Of a stretch of 64,000 bases of DNA, positions 53,306 to 63,400 are shown piece by piece. The notes beneath the pieces are model-generated. The model saw nothing but the letters and a program-made list of their open reading frames with translations, was not told the DNA's origin and made no database searches. The stretch comes from Streptococcus thalassemiae (lineage in GTDB: Bacteria > Bacillota > Bacilli > Lactobacillales > Streptococcaceae): NCBI RefSeq assembly GCF_903645285.1, contig NZ_CAHJXN010000001.1, positions 452,481 to 516,480 of the forward strand, written 5' to 3'. The translations under genes and the position numbers were made by a program. Position 1 is the stretch's first letter. Every line of letters begins with the position of its first letter.

Positions 53306-56300
53306 TTATTTAGCTGCTTTTGAAAATGTTACAACGTAGTTATAATCTTTCCCATTAGCTTGATAGACATAATCCTCTTTGAAAGTATAGCCGTGTTTGC
53401 GCAACTCTTCTTTCTTAGCATCAACTTGGCTCTTGACAGCTGCTTTAACCTGTTCATTTGATAAACCTTCTGCAATTTCAAGAGAAGTTCCATTGATATC
53501 TCCTAGGAAACCTGCAATATCTTTCATTTGATCAAAGTTATAAAAAACATTGACTTTGACCTTTTGAGGAGCTGGCTGTTCTAGACTTCTACGATTTCTG
53601 CTAGCGCGTGGTTGAACTGCTGGAGCCATTCTGAAACCTGAAGTTCCTGTAGCCTCCTTAGTGAAAGTTACTACGTAGTCATAATGAGTTGCGTCTGCTT
53701 GATCAATTTCTACAAAATACTCATCAGAGATCTTGTATCCTCTGCTTTCGAGTTCTGCTTTTTTCTTATCTATTCTTGATTTTAAAATAGATTTCAAAGC
53801 TTCACCAGATACCCCTTTTGGTATGTCAACTTCATTTTTACCACCTAAATCATCAAAGAAGCCCGGAATATCCTTCATACCATCAAAATTATAATAAATA
53901 GAAACTTTATTTTGAGGTTCACTTACACTTCTAGGGCGACGAGTTACTCGAGGTTGGTAAGTTCCTGCACTTCGGAATCCTGAGTTATTAGGTGTACTAG
54001 CTCCATGACCGATATTACCAGAACTATTTTCATCTATAGTTGTTCCATCATTTCGACCATTTGTTAATCCTTCATTACTATAATTTGGTTTTGAAACTTC
54101 CTCATTCGGAATTTCTACAGCGTAAATTTTTTCTTGATATTCTTCAGCTTTTACTGCTGCTTCTTCATTAGTTTTAGCATTTTGAATAGATTTTAATCCT
54201 TCTTCTTTAAGACGATTTACTTCATTTTTTAATTCTGTTTTTTTAGACTCATCATCAACTTTATCTATTTCTTCTAGTCTACTATTTGCTGCTTCATTTA
54301 TAGTTTTTAAATTTTCTTCTTTTGCTGTTTCTAACGGTGCTTCAGTTTCTTTCTCTAAAGACTTCTCTGAATCCTCGTGTTCTTCAGATGGTGCATCGCC
54401 TTGAGGTTTTTCTTCATTAGAAGTTGAATCGTTTGAGTTGCCATCAGTTGTAACGTCTGTTGATGAATTTGAAGTATTTCCCGTTGTAGCAGTCGTTGAT
54501 TCTGGAGCTGTTGATTCAGTTGATGAACTTGATTCAGTTGATGAACTTGAGTCAGCTGAATTACTTGTTGCACTTGATGAAGCCGTATTGTCTGTAGACG
54601 GTTGTTCTTCTGTGACTGGTGTTCCTTCTGCTACTGGATTTTCTGATTCACCTTCGTTAGGCGCCTCATTTGTAGAGTCTACTGCTGGCGCTGGTGTGGC
54701 TGTTTCAGTAGTTGCAGATATTCCTGCTTCTGCTGACTCTTTTCCTTTAGATTCATTTGCTACCTCTTCTGGTTTTGTTTCATCAGAGGTCAATGTTGAA
54801 GGAGTTGATTCATCTGAATCAGCACTAGTTGTAGCGCCTGTTGTTGGATTATTTGATGTTTCGGCGTTACCTTCATCTCCTGATGTTGAATCTTCTTTTG
54901 GAGCTAGTTTTTCTTCAGTTTCTTTCGCTTCTTTTCCTGTTGCTCCTGATTCTTCAACTTCTTTTTCTGAAGTTGAATCTGTTTCTTTTGGTGCTGTAGC
55001 TGATTCTGCTGGAGCTTGTGTTCCTGCTTCCTCAGATGATTTTCCTTCAGCTTCCGATGTAGAATCTGTTCCTGATTCTACAGATGGTTGTGTAACTGTT
55101 GACTCACCTTCAGAGGCAGTTGATGAAGATTCAGTTGAAGAAACTGAATCCTCCGCTTTACCTTCTTCTCCTGATTCTTTTGGTGCTGGGTTTTCTTCTA
55201 CTGGTTGACCTTGTTCTCCTGCAGTTGTACCCTCTACCGCTGGCGCTGGCTCTTCAACTTTCGGCATTTCTGCTTTTTCTTCAGTTGTATTTCCTGATTC
55301 ATCTGAATTAGCACTAGCTGTAACACCTGTTGATGGAGTATTTGCCGTTTCTGACGTTTTCTCAGGTTCTTTTCCTTCTTCTCCTGTTGTTTCCCCTGCT
55401 TCTGCTGTTGCACCTGGTGTAGTTCCTTCTGTTTCATTTTCTTTAGGTGTTGTTTCTGCTGAAGTTCCTGAAGCTTCTGTTGATTCTGTTGCAGCTTCTG
55501 CGTTTGATTCAGCTTGTTTCGCTACCTCTGGCTCTATTGCTTTTGATTCAGTTGATTCTGCTGGGGTTTCTGGTTTTGATGGTGCTGGGATTTCTTCTGC
55601 TGGTTGATCTTGTTCTCCTGAAGTGCCTTCCTCTACCACTGACGCTGTTCCTTTTGGTTCAGCTGACGCCTCTGGTTCTTCAACTTTCGGCGCTTCTACT
55701 TTTCCTTCAGTTGCATCTTCTTTAGGTGTTGGAGTAGTTGGCGCTTCTACTTTCGGAGTTGGAGTTTCTGCGTTTGGTTCAGCTGGTTTTGCTACCTCTG
55801 GCTCTGTTCCTTTTGGTTCAGATGATTCTGTTGGCGCTTCTACTTTCGGTGCGGGTGTCACTGGCTTCTCTTCTTTTGGTACAGCTGGTTTCGCTACCTC
55901 TGGCTCTGCTGATTCTGTTGCCACTTCTGCGTTTGATTCAGCTGGTGTTACCACCTCTGGTGCTGTTTCTTTTGGCGCTACTGGAGCTTCTGTTTCTTCT
56001 TTAACTTCTGGGCTTGTCTCTGCTGGTGCTTCTGAGGCAGGCTCTTCAACTGATTCTTCTGCTCTTTCCACTACTGGAGCTGATACAGGCTGATAGACTG
56101 AGCTATAGTTCACAGTCATTTTTTCAACTTTCTCAGTGACATCTGTTAATTCAAAGGTAACAGCTTTTGTTTCCTGATCTTTCTTGAGCAAGACTTCATA
56201 AGTACGAACTTCGCCACTGGCACCACTTTCTTTGATGACAATCTTGTGTTTTGTGACTGTATCTGAAACCGTTTCAGCTTCGGTAAAGTACAATTCATTG

Positions 56301-56620
56301 TGCGGTAAGAATAAATTCTTGCCTGAAGCTTGATTCATTTCTTGGAGTACATCTACAGGGATATTGCTTGCTTCGCTGATAACACTTAATGTATCTCCCC
56401 ACTTAATGACATACTTAAATAAATCACCTTCTTTTTGAAGGTCAGCTTTCACTTCCTCAACTGTTCTGGCTACCCAGACACCATCTTGTTCACTGGCTGA
56501 TACAGTTGGAGCTAAAAAGCCCAGACCTAGCAAAATGACACCTGTCGCAACAATTGCACCAGTTCTCAATTTTCTAAAGCCACGGAGGGACAAGCTTCCT
56601 CTAACATTTGTTTGTCTCAT
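53306..56620 (-). CDS. secreted LysM protein with long Glu/Pro/Ser/Thr-rich region and C-terminal tandem domain
   Basis: The 1104-residue protein has an Arg-rich n-region and signal peptide ending around PTVSA, then a LysM peptidoglycan-binding domain (about 60-110, KYVIKWGDTLSVISEASNIPVDVL). A low-complexity stalk of about 650 residues dominated by Glu, Pro, Ser, Thr and Ala follows, then a helical segment (NSRLEEIDKVDDESKKTEL...) and two tandem ~90-residue C-terminal repeats (YYNFDGMKDIPGFFDDL and FYNFDQMKDIAGFLGDI types). There is no LPXTG or membrane anchor, so LysM probably holds it on the wall. Function is unknown; a surface-exposed adhesin or sensor is plausible. The gene interrupts pep27. 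Confidence 0.88.
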   Translation of the reverse strand: MRQTNVRGSLSLRGFRKLRTGAIVATGVILLGLGFLAPTVSASEQDGVWVARTVEEVKADLQKEGDLFKYVIKWGDTLSVISEASNIPVDVLQEMNQASGKNLFLPHNELYFTEAETVSDTVTKHKIVIKESGASGEVRTYEVLLKKDQETKAVTFELTDVTEKVEKMTVNYSSVYQPVSAPVVERAEESVEEPASEAPAETSPEVKEETEAPVAPKETAPEVVTPAESNAEVATESAEPEVAKPAVPKEEKPVTPAPKVEAPTESSEPKGTEPEVAKPAEPNAETPTPKVEAPTTPTPKEDATEGKVEAPKVEEPEASAEPKGTASVVEEGTSGEQDQPAEEIPAPSKPETPAESTESKAIEPEVAKQAESNAEAATESTEASGTSAETTPKENETEGTTPGATAEAGETTGEEGKEPEKTSETANTPSTGVTASANSDESGNTTEEKAEMPKVEEPAPAVEGTTAGEQGQPVEENPAPKESGEEGKAEDSVSSTESSSTASEGESTVTQPSVESGTDSTSEAEGKSSEEAGTQAPAESATAPKETDSTSEKEVEESGATGKEAKETEEKLAPKEDSTSGDEGNAETSNNPTTGATTSADSDESTPSTLTSDETKPEEVANESKGKESAEAGISATTETATPAPAVDSTNEAPNEGESENPVAEGTPVTEEQPSTDNTASSSATSNSADSSSSTESSSSTESTAPESTTATTGNTSNSSTDVTTDGNSNDSTSNEEKPQGDAPSEEHEDSEKSLEKETEAPLETAKEENLKTINEAANSRLEEIDKVDDESKKTELKNEVNRLKEEGLKSIQNAKTNEEAAVKAEEYQEKIYAVEIPNEEVSKPNYSNEGLTNGRNDGTTIDENSSGNIGHGASTPNNSGFRSAGTYQPRVTRRPRSVSEPQNKVSIYYNFDGMKDIPGFFDDLGGKNEVDIPKGVSGEALKSILKSRIDKKKAELESRGYKISDEYFVEIDQADATHYDYVVTFTKEATGTSGFRMAPAVQPRASRNRRSLEQPAPQKVKVNVFYNFDQMKDIAGFLGDINGTSLEIAEGLSNEQVKAAVKSQVDAKKEELRKHGYTFKEDYVYQANGKDYNYVVTFSKAAK

Positions 56621-56775
56621 AATGTTTATTTTTCCTCACTATTCTATATTTTCCAAGGTAGACCCTGCCTAGGTCTACTAGCCTATGTTTGCGATATGGA
56701 TAGGCTTCTACAGATTTATCTATCTATTTTCAAGATAAGATTTCTATAGATTTTTATGCACAATTCCATATATAA

Positions 56776-56805
56776 GTTGCGAAACTCCTTTCTAATAAAT
56801 TCCAT
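56776..56805 (-). pseudogene. pep27: 5' part of pep27 (first codons)
   Basis: The minus-strand frame encodes MEFI followed by RKEFRN. RKEFHN is residues 2-7 of pneumococcal Pep27 as I remember it, with the pneumococcal ATG replaced by ATT here and an in-frame ATG three codons earlier. The frame then leaves Pep27 homology (LYMELCA and stop). The next Pep27 residues (VLSSG...) are found 3.5 kb away at 53190-53252. Confidence 0.65.
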
Positions 56806-56811
56806 AACTTT

Positions 56812-56841
56812 AGTATATCATATTTAAGTACTAAAGTACAA
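56812..56841 (-). promoter_or_regulatory. ancestral pep27-vncRS promoter, now upstream of the LysM gene
   Basis: The minus strand carries TTGTAC (56836-56841), an 18-nt spacer and TATACT (56812-56817) preceded by TGA. A GTACTTTAGTAC palindrome overlaps the -35. The predicted start is near 56805, beside the pep27-like ATG. The ~190-nt leader to the LysM gene shows no second strong promoter. Confidence 0.55.
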
Positions 56842-56845
56842 AGAA

Positions 56846-56914
56846 AGCAACTGAAAGCAATGATTGTCACCATTGCTTTCTGCTTCATGTATCATTTTAA
56901 AACTTTCAGTTGCT
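56846..56914 (-). terminator. vex3 3' hairpins, two competing stems
   Basis: A perfect 10-bp stem GAAAGCAATG/CATTGCTTTC (56853-56862 with 56871-56880) and a perfect 12-bp stem AGCAACTGAAAG/CTTTCAGTTGCT (56846-56857 with 56903-56914) share five bases, so the full stems exclude one another. Either could end the vex transcript; the T run is weak. Confidence 0.6.
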
Positions 56915-56942
56915 AGCCTCATTTTTCAGTCTAGCATCAGTA

Positions 56943-58322
56943 TTATTCACCATCGAGCAAGAGCTCTTTTGGTTGTTTTCTAAGGAGATTGCTTGAAGCA
57001 AGCGCCATAACGAGAACCACTAGAACCAAGGCAAGGACAAAGACGATGATAAAGTCTGATGTCTGAATGGAAATGTCTAAGCTCGACAAGGTCTTGCTAA
57101 AGCCATCTACTTCTGCACCACCACCAAGGTTAGAGGCTTGAGCCGCCTTGCTAGCCTGTTTGGCAACACCTGAAGTGACATTGGCAAGGACAGTGTTTCC
57201 AATTGCACGGGCAGTGTAATTAGCTAAGAAGTAAGCAGAAACAAGAGCAGGAATGGCAATCAAGATGGATTCGGTGATGAATTGCCCCAAGATACTTGCC
57301 TGCTTGAGACCGATAGAGAGGAGGATTCCCACCTCCTTGCGACGAGCGTTGATCCAAAGGCTGAGTAAGAGGGCAAGGAGAAGAACTGAGAAACTCAAGC
57401 TACCCCAGAAGAGGAGGTTGGCCATCTTGTACATACCAGAGATGGATTGCTCAAGAGCTGGGTAGTTAGACGAGCTCTTCACAAGTGTGTAGTTCTTCCA
57501 GTTAATACCGCTGATACCATTCAACTCTTTCATAACATCATCCAAGTTCTTGTCCGCTGTTACAAAGAAGGTTGCGTCCCCATAAATAGCTGTGTCTTCT
57601 GTGTATCCATATAGTTTAGCAGCAGTATGAATATCTGTAATAGCTGTATTTTCGTAAAGCTCTTGTGAGTAAGTTACTGCTGACTTGTTGTGGCCATCAA
57701 AGAGTCCCTTGATTGTCACTTCGACTGTTTCCTTGGCTCCTTTTTCATTGTCTGCATCGTAGACATTAGAGTCCAACTTGACCTTATCTCCAACTTTCCA
57801 GCCGTGTTTGGCTGCCAAGTCCTTGTGCAGGAGAATCTTGTCCTTGTCGTCGTTTGTTAGGTGCTCACCTTCGACCAGCTTATAAGAACCAGAGACAAAC
57901 TTGTCTTCTTTAGAAGAGTCATTGACACCTGTAATCATCAAGCTACTTCCAAAATGTTTGGCACGGTCAGGTGTCAGATTTTTCTTGGTTTCTGGCGTTT
58001 CGATGAGTTCATAGCCAGTCAAATCTCCGATAGCGTTGATGCGTTTCACATAAGACTCAATAGCCTTATTTTCGGTGATTTTTTTGATATCTTCACCCTT
58101 GATATTCCCAGCACCACGTGGCGTTCCTTGATTGACGCGACGATTGATTTGCATGGAGAAGCTATTGGTGATATTTTTAAAGGTCTCCTGAGAAGCTTTG
58201 GCAGTAGCTCCCTTGATCGACAAGCCGACCAAACTCAAGCTCGCCATGAGGAGAATAATCAGGAAGATGACAATCGATTTGAAAAACTTCCTTGTAACAT
58301 AGGCAAATGCGTTGTGTAACAT
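56943..58322 (-). CDS. vex3: FtsX/MacB-type ABC permease Vex3
   Basis: The 459-residue permease has an N-terminal helix, a large extracellular MacB-periplasmic-core-like domain (about 45-290) and three C-terminal helices. It pairs with Vex1 and the ATPase Vex2 in an exporter reported in pneumococcus to handle the Pep27 peptide. AAAGGGA precedes the ATG. It is the last gene of the vex operon, with competing hairpins downstream. Confidence 0.92.
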   Translation of the reverse strand: MLHNAFAYVTRKFFKSIVIFLIILLMASLSLVGLSIKGATAKASQETFKNITNSFSMQINRRVNQGTPRGAGNIKGEDIKKITENKAIESYVKRINAIGDLTGYELIETPETKKNLTPDRAKHFGSSLMITGVNDSSKEDKFVSGSYKLVEGEHLTNDDKDKILLHKDLAAKHGWKVGDKVKLDSNVYDADNEKGAKETVEVTIKGLFDGHNKSAVTYSQELYENTAITDIHTAAKLYGYTEDTAIYGDATFFVTADKNLDDVMKELNGISGINWKNYTLVKSSSNYPALEQSISGMYKMANLLFWGSLSFSVLLLALLLSLWINARRKEVGILLSIGLKQASILGQFITESILIAIPALVSAYFLANYTARAIGNTVLANVTSGVAKQASKAAQASNLGGGAEVDGFSKTLSSLDISIQTSDFIIVFVLALVLVVLVMALASSNLLRKQPKELLLDGE

Positions 58323-58373
58323 AGATTCCCTTTCTAGATTTTGTTTTAATCATTCTATCAAAATAAGCTCAAA

Positions 58374-59021
58374 TTATTTACTAGTATTGCGCGTTTCAGT
58401 CAGCTTCTTATCCTTTAATTCAAGTGTAATATCTGACGCTTGTGCCACTTCTTTACTGTGAGTTACGACAATCACACATTTACCTGTTTTCTGGGCAAGT
58501 GACTTGAGCAGTTCGACAATATCTCCAGCAGTTTTAGGGTCCAGATTTCCTGTGGGCTCATCAGCTAAGATAACTGGAGCTTCTGATACCAAACTACGAG
58601 CGATGGCAACACGCTGCTGTTGACCACCTGATAACTGGAGAACATTCCGCTTGATCTGACTTTCATCCAAACCAAGCTCAAGCAGTGTATCCTTGCTTGC
58701 CTTTTTGTTGACCAAGCGGATATTTTCCAGTGGAGAAAGATAATCTATCAAGTTATAATTTTGAAAGACCAGGGAAATATGGTGCATGCGATGGTAGGAA
58801 TAGCCCTTCTTACGAATATCCTCTCCTTGAAAAAGGATAGAACCTTCAACAGGACTGTCAAGACCGGCAAGGAGGGACAAGAGAGTGGATTTCCCTGCTC
58901 CTGACTCACCAATAATACTGTAAAATTTCCCGGGTTCAAAATTATAATTGATCTGATATAGGACTGCTTCAGCAGTGTTCTTATAACGGTAGGTAAGATC
59001 TTGTAATTGTAATAAAGTCAT
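58374..59021 (-). CDS. vex2: ABC transporter ATP-binding protein Vex2
   Basis: The 215-residue LolD/MacB-type ATPase has Walker A GESGAGKST, signature LSGGQQQRVAIA, Walker B VILADEPTGNLD and the His switch in VVTHS. It powers the Vex1/Vex3 permease pair. AAGGAG precedes the ATG. It sits between vex1 and vex3 in the same order as in pneumococcus. Confidence 0.95.
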   Translation of the reverse strand: MTLLQLQDLTYRYKNTAEAVLYQINYNFEPGKFYSIIGESGAGKSTLLSLLAGLDSPVEGSILFQGEDIRKKGYSYHRMHHISLVFQNYNLIDYLSPLENIRLVNKKASKDTLLELGLDESQIKRNVLQLSGGQQQRVAIARSLVSEAPVILADEPTGNLDPKTAGDIVELLKSLAQKTGKCVIVVTHSKEVAQASDITLELKDKKLTETRNTSK

Positions 59022-59033
59022 GATTTCTCCTTC

Positions 59034-60311
59034 TTAACTAATAGATGATAAAATTTCTTTCGGCGATTTTCTAAATAAGAATAGGAAGCAAAGGGCTACA
59101 GATAAGCAACTAAGCAGAACTAAAAAAACATAGGATTCTGCAAAAGATAGGATGCTGGTTGATAAACTGCTTGCTTTAGCTAGCGTGTCTTGTAAGCTTG
59201 CCTGTTCTCCACTTGCTAGTAGGGTTTGGAGTAGGTAAGATGTGATTGCGTTGTCTGCAGCAAATGCTGGAAGCAAAGCACCGAGAGAGACCAAAACTAC
59301 CTCTAAACAGAACTGTAGGAAGATTGAGGTCTTGCCTTTTCCAAGTGCCAGTAAAATCCCCACTTCGTAGACCCTTTCTCTCAACCAGAGAGACAAAACA
59401 AGAATTAAGGCTCCAGCTCCTGCTATCAACATCCCATAAAGGAAGATGGTCAGGAAGGTTTGGAAGGTTGCAACTGAGTCTTTGATTTGTTCAAAGGCCT
59501 TATTTTCCTTCTCAACTTGGTAGCCTTGATTTTCCAAGGCCAAGTTTTCCACCTGCTTCATGAGTTCGTCCATTTCCTTAGGATTTTCTACATAGAAGCG
59601 CGCTGCACTAATTTGAGCTTCACTATTGCCCAAAAGGGTTTGGCTACTTTCATAGTCTGTAAAGACCTGGTTTTCACTGAAGTCAGAAGACAAGCCTGTA
59701 AATTTCTCTTGTTTTTTACCGGAAAAGATGCCGACGATTTCAAACTCGACGGTTTGTCCTTCTCCAGCTTCTGACTGTCCAGCATCTAAGACAATCTTGT
59801 CATGAAGCGAAAGACCGTTCTTCTTAGCCAACTCTTCGTGGATGATGATTTTCTTGGAATCTCCTTTTTGAAGGTGTCGCCCTTCTTTTAGGTTGAAAGC
59901 CGAACTGGTAAAGGTCACATCCTTGGATGAATCCTCAAGAGCCGTTAAGCTAACCAAGTTCTTATCTGCAGCTGACAAATCATCACGTTCTACACTCTGC
60001 TCACCAGTCACCGCTTCCTTGTCTTTTAGTTTTGCGACCGTCTCCAGTTCAGGAGAGACATTTTCCAGTCCCTTAATCTGGCTCACGGATGATAAGTCCG
60101 ACAACTTAAAAGTCTGTCCGTTTTCTATCTTTTTAATTGAAAAAGATGTATTGAGTGATTTGTAAAGATTGGTTTTAACTGTTTTGTTGGACTTCATCAG
60201 AGTCAAACAGGCTGAAATTCCGGCCAATAGGACCAATAAAATCAGAAATAAAATAAAACTTCTCAGTCGTTTTCTGCTGACATAAGCCCAAGCTCTTTGG
60301 ATTGGATTCAT
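59034..60311 (-). CDS. vex1: FtsX/MacB-type ABC permease Vex1
   Basis: The 425-residue permease has an N-terminal helix (ILFLILLVLLAGISACL region), an extracellular domain (about 45-270) and three C-terminal helices. It is the first gene of vex1-vex2-vex3. GGAGGTGAC lies 4-5 nt before the ATG and a TATAAT box is about 30 nt upstream, with TAAACA as a possible -35 at 16-nt spacing. Confidence 0.92.
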   Translation of the reverse strand: MNPIQRAWAYVSRKRLRSFILFLILLVLLAGISACLTLMKSNKTVKTNLYKSLNTSFSIKKIENGQTFKLSDLSSVSQIKGLENVSPELETVAKLKDKEAVTGEQSVERDDLSAADKNLVSLTALEDSSKDVTFTSSAFNLKEGRHLQKGDSKKIIIHEELAKKNGLSLHDKIVLDAGQSEAGEGQTVEFEIVGIFSGKKQEKFTGLSSDFSENQVFTDYESSQTLLGNSEAQISAARFYVENPKEMDELMKQVENLALENQGYQVEKENKAFEQIKDSVATFQTFLTIFLYGMLIAGAGALILVLSLWLRERVYEVGILLALGKGKTSIFLQFCLEVVLVSLGALLPAFAADNAITSYLLQTLLASGEQASLQDTLAKASSLSTSILSFAESYVFLVLLSCLSVALCFLFLFRKSPKEILSSIS

Positions 60312-60373
60312 TTGTCACCTCCATATTTGTAAGACTATTATAAAACCCAAATATGAAATGTTTATGAAATACG

Positions 60374-60422
60374 AAAAAAGAACTAGAATTCTCACAAATG
60401 AGTGATTTTTCTAGTTCTTTTT
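60374..60422. terminator. terminator downstream of the second LPXTG gene
   Basis: AAAAAGAACTAGAA (60375-60388) pairs with TTCTAGTTCTTTTT (60409-60422) over 14 bp, with T/A-rich flanks on both strands. It ends the LPXTG transcript before the vex1 promoter. Confidence 0.88.
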
Positions 60423-60478
60423 GATTTACAAAGACTTTATGCAGGGAAAGCTACTAAGGATCAGATGAGATCATCTAT

Positions 60479-63400
60479 TTAAGCTTCCTCTTCATCGTCT
60501 TTTTTCTTTTTGGCAAATAGCAAACCAAATGCGCCAAGAAGAGATAGAACTCCGAATGCACCTGTAGCACGGTCTTCTTGTGTACCAGTATTTGGCAATA
60601 CTGCTTGTGGTTGAGAAACTGATGGATTCGTTTCTGACACTTCATTCGGCAATTGAGCAGGTACTTCAACTGTTTGACTTGGTTGTCCAGCCGGTTGAGC
60701 AGCTGGCACTTCAGCAGGGGTAGCAGTATCTGGTCTACGATTTGTATCGGTAGATGGCGTAGCTGGTCCCTGTTGACCGTCACCTGTTGGTCTAACTGGA
60801 CTCACTTTTCTGAAGATATGAGTTACAACATCACCTTCTACTTTCGTTTTAACAAATACATAACCTTCTATTTCACCATGTTCAAATGCTTCATTGGCTT
60901 CACCTAATACTGCTGGAGCTTTCGCATCTGCTGGTTTCAATTCATTACCTTGTTCATCAACCCATTTAGTGATAATAAGTGATGGAAGATCTAGTTTTGT
61001 TGAATCTCCTTTTCCAGTAACCATGATCAAATCTTTATTTGGTATTTCATGAGAAATTTTCGTCCGTGGATCCTTAACGGTTGCATTCCCTTTAGAATCG
61101 ACTGTTACATCTTTTCCTGGATTTGCTTTTTCTACCGCTTTCTTAACTTTATCTTGTTCTTCATTTGTTAAGTTACTTGGATCTTTAACTGGAACTTTTT
61201 CGGTTGGTTTCACTGGTTCGAAGTCTTGGTTCACTAGCTCTGTTCCTGGAATTGTATGACTGACGCCTGTTGTTGGATCTGTCACCGTCGCTGTGCCGTC
61301 GTCTCCTACCGTTACATCCTTACCTGGGTTCTTATCTTTGACTTTATCTGCCACTTGTTTTTTCTCTTCTGAAGTTAAGTGGGCTTTATCTTTGACTGGA
61401 ACCTTGTCGGTTGGTTTCACTGGTTCGAAGTCTTGGTTCACCAGCTCTGTTCCTGGAATTGTATGACTGATTCCTGTTGTTGGATCTGTCACTGTCGCTG
61501 TGCCGTCGTCTCCTACTGTTACTTCCTTACCTGGGTTCTTCGCTTTGACTTTGTCTGCCACTTGTTTTTTCTCTTCTGGAGTTAAGTGCGCTTTGTCTTT
61601 CACTGGAACTTTTTCGGTTGGTTTCACTGGTTCGAAGTCTTGGTTCACTAACTCTGTTCCTGGAATACTATGCGTAATGCCTGTATTCGGATCTTTCACA
61701 GCTGCTGTTCCATCTTCACCTACCGTTACATCCTTACCTGGGTTCTTATCTTTGACTTTATCTGTCACTTGTTTTTTCTCTTCTGGAGTTAAGTGCGCTT
61801 TGTCTTTCACTGGAACTTTTTCGGTTGGTTTCACTGGGGTAAAGTCTTTTACTGTTAAGTCTTTCACTGGGATGAATACTGCTTCGCCAGTTGCCTTATC
61901 CGTTACAGTAACATTGCCCTTATCATCCGCCTTAACATCGCTATTTGGATTAGATTTTTTAACTTCTTCTACCAATTTTTCTATTTCTTTTGATGTTAAA
62001 TGTTCTGGATCTGGAACTACAAGTGGTAACGGTAGTTCAACGATAAAGTCAATTGCTGGAGCACCTTTAGCACTAGTTAGTTTACCAGGAATTGTAATTT
62101 CGCTTGTACCTTCTGTCGGAAGTTTACCGTCTTCTTGAGCACTTCCTTTTCCTTTGGTTGATTTTTCTGGTAAGTCATCGTTTGTTAATGTTACTTTACC
62201 ATCTTTTACCTCTTTTTCTCCATTAACACCTGGTAATTTCACTTTTGTACCGTCAGAAACACCTGTAACTGTGACATCCACATGTCCGTCAAGTTTATCT
62301 TGAGTTCCTACTGTAAATGTTGGAGTGGCACTTGGTACCAACTTCGCTGGAACCTCCACTTCAACTGTTCCTTCCGTTGACAATTTACCTGGCTCGGTGA
62401 TACTTCCTTTGCCTCGTGTCGCAGTTTCTGGAAGATCGTTGTTGCTGAGCTCAACTTTGCCGTCTACTACAGCCTTATCACCAGAAACTCCTGGAATCTT
62501 AACGGTTGTGCCACTTGCTAATGGCTGACCATTTTGATCCGTTACTTTAACCGTCACATTTCCTGTCTTCGGATCTTGCGCTTCAACTACGAGTTTTGGT
62601 ACAGCGCTGTATTTCAACTTCGCTGGTAACTGCTTATCATCACTCGTTTCCGCTGGAAGTTTGGTTCCTTCTTTTACAGTAACTTTTCCTGTTTGTACTG
62701 TATCTTTCAGTTGGTCGTTCTTAATCGTGATTGTGCCATCTTTGACTTTGAATGTTCCGTCTATTCCTGGAACGGTAACTACTGAGTCATTTGGATAATT
62801 AGAATTATCGTGACGTTTAACTGTTAACGTTACATCTCCTGTTGTGCCATCTTGCCTATTGACAGTTACTTTAGGTGCAGCTGGTGCAACTTTTAATGTG
62901 ACAGTAGTTTTTTCTTGTGAACCGTCATTATACGTAATCAACACTGGTACTTCAGTCTCGCTATCTGGAGTTAAGGCTGGTAATGCTCCGTTTGAAGTCA
63001 CTGATTGAATGTTCGATGACGCATAGTCTTTCTCTTCATTTCCTACGGTGATTCCGATAACTCCCGTATTCGTATGAAGGTCTTCGCCACTCAAGGTGTC
63101 TGTTGGTTTCTTAACGATGTCTGTCTTACGAACAGTATGCGCTTGTTTGCTGTAGGCTGCACTGTTTGTGCTATTTTCTAGCTCGCCTTCTCCAACTTTT
63201 GCGGTTACGGTGACGCTATCGCCTACTTTGTCCGCTGGAACTTCAATCGAATCGCCTGTCACCTTAACGTCTGGATGGTTACCCTCTACAGTCCAGGTGC
63301 CAGTGTCCCCTTTCTTGACAACAACTGTTCCGCCTGCTTTCAACGGAATCTCAATCTTATCTCCTCCGTTGTCTGCGGCTGGTGTTACTTTCAAGTTACC

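Noticed and set aside
54438..56093. Long open frames on the plus strand opposite the LysM gene
   Set aside because: They arise because the Glu/Pro/Ser/Thr-rich stalk gives low-complexity antisense frames (runs of Ser/Val/Gly or Leu) without ribosome sites or recognisable domains.
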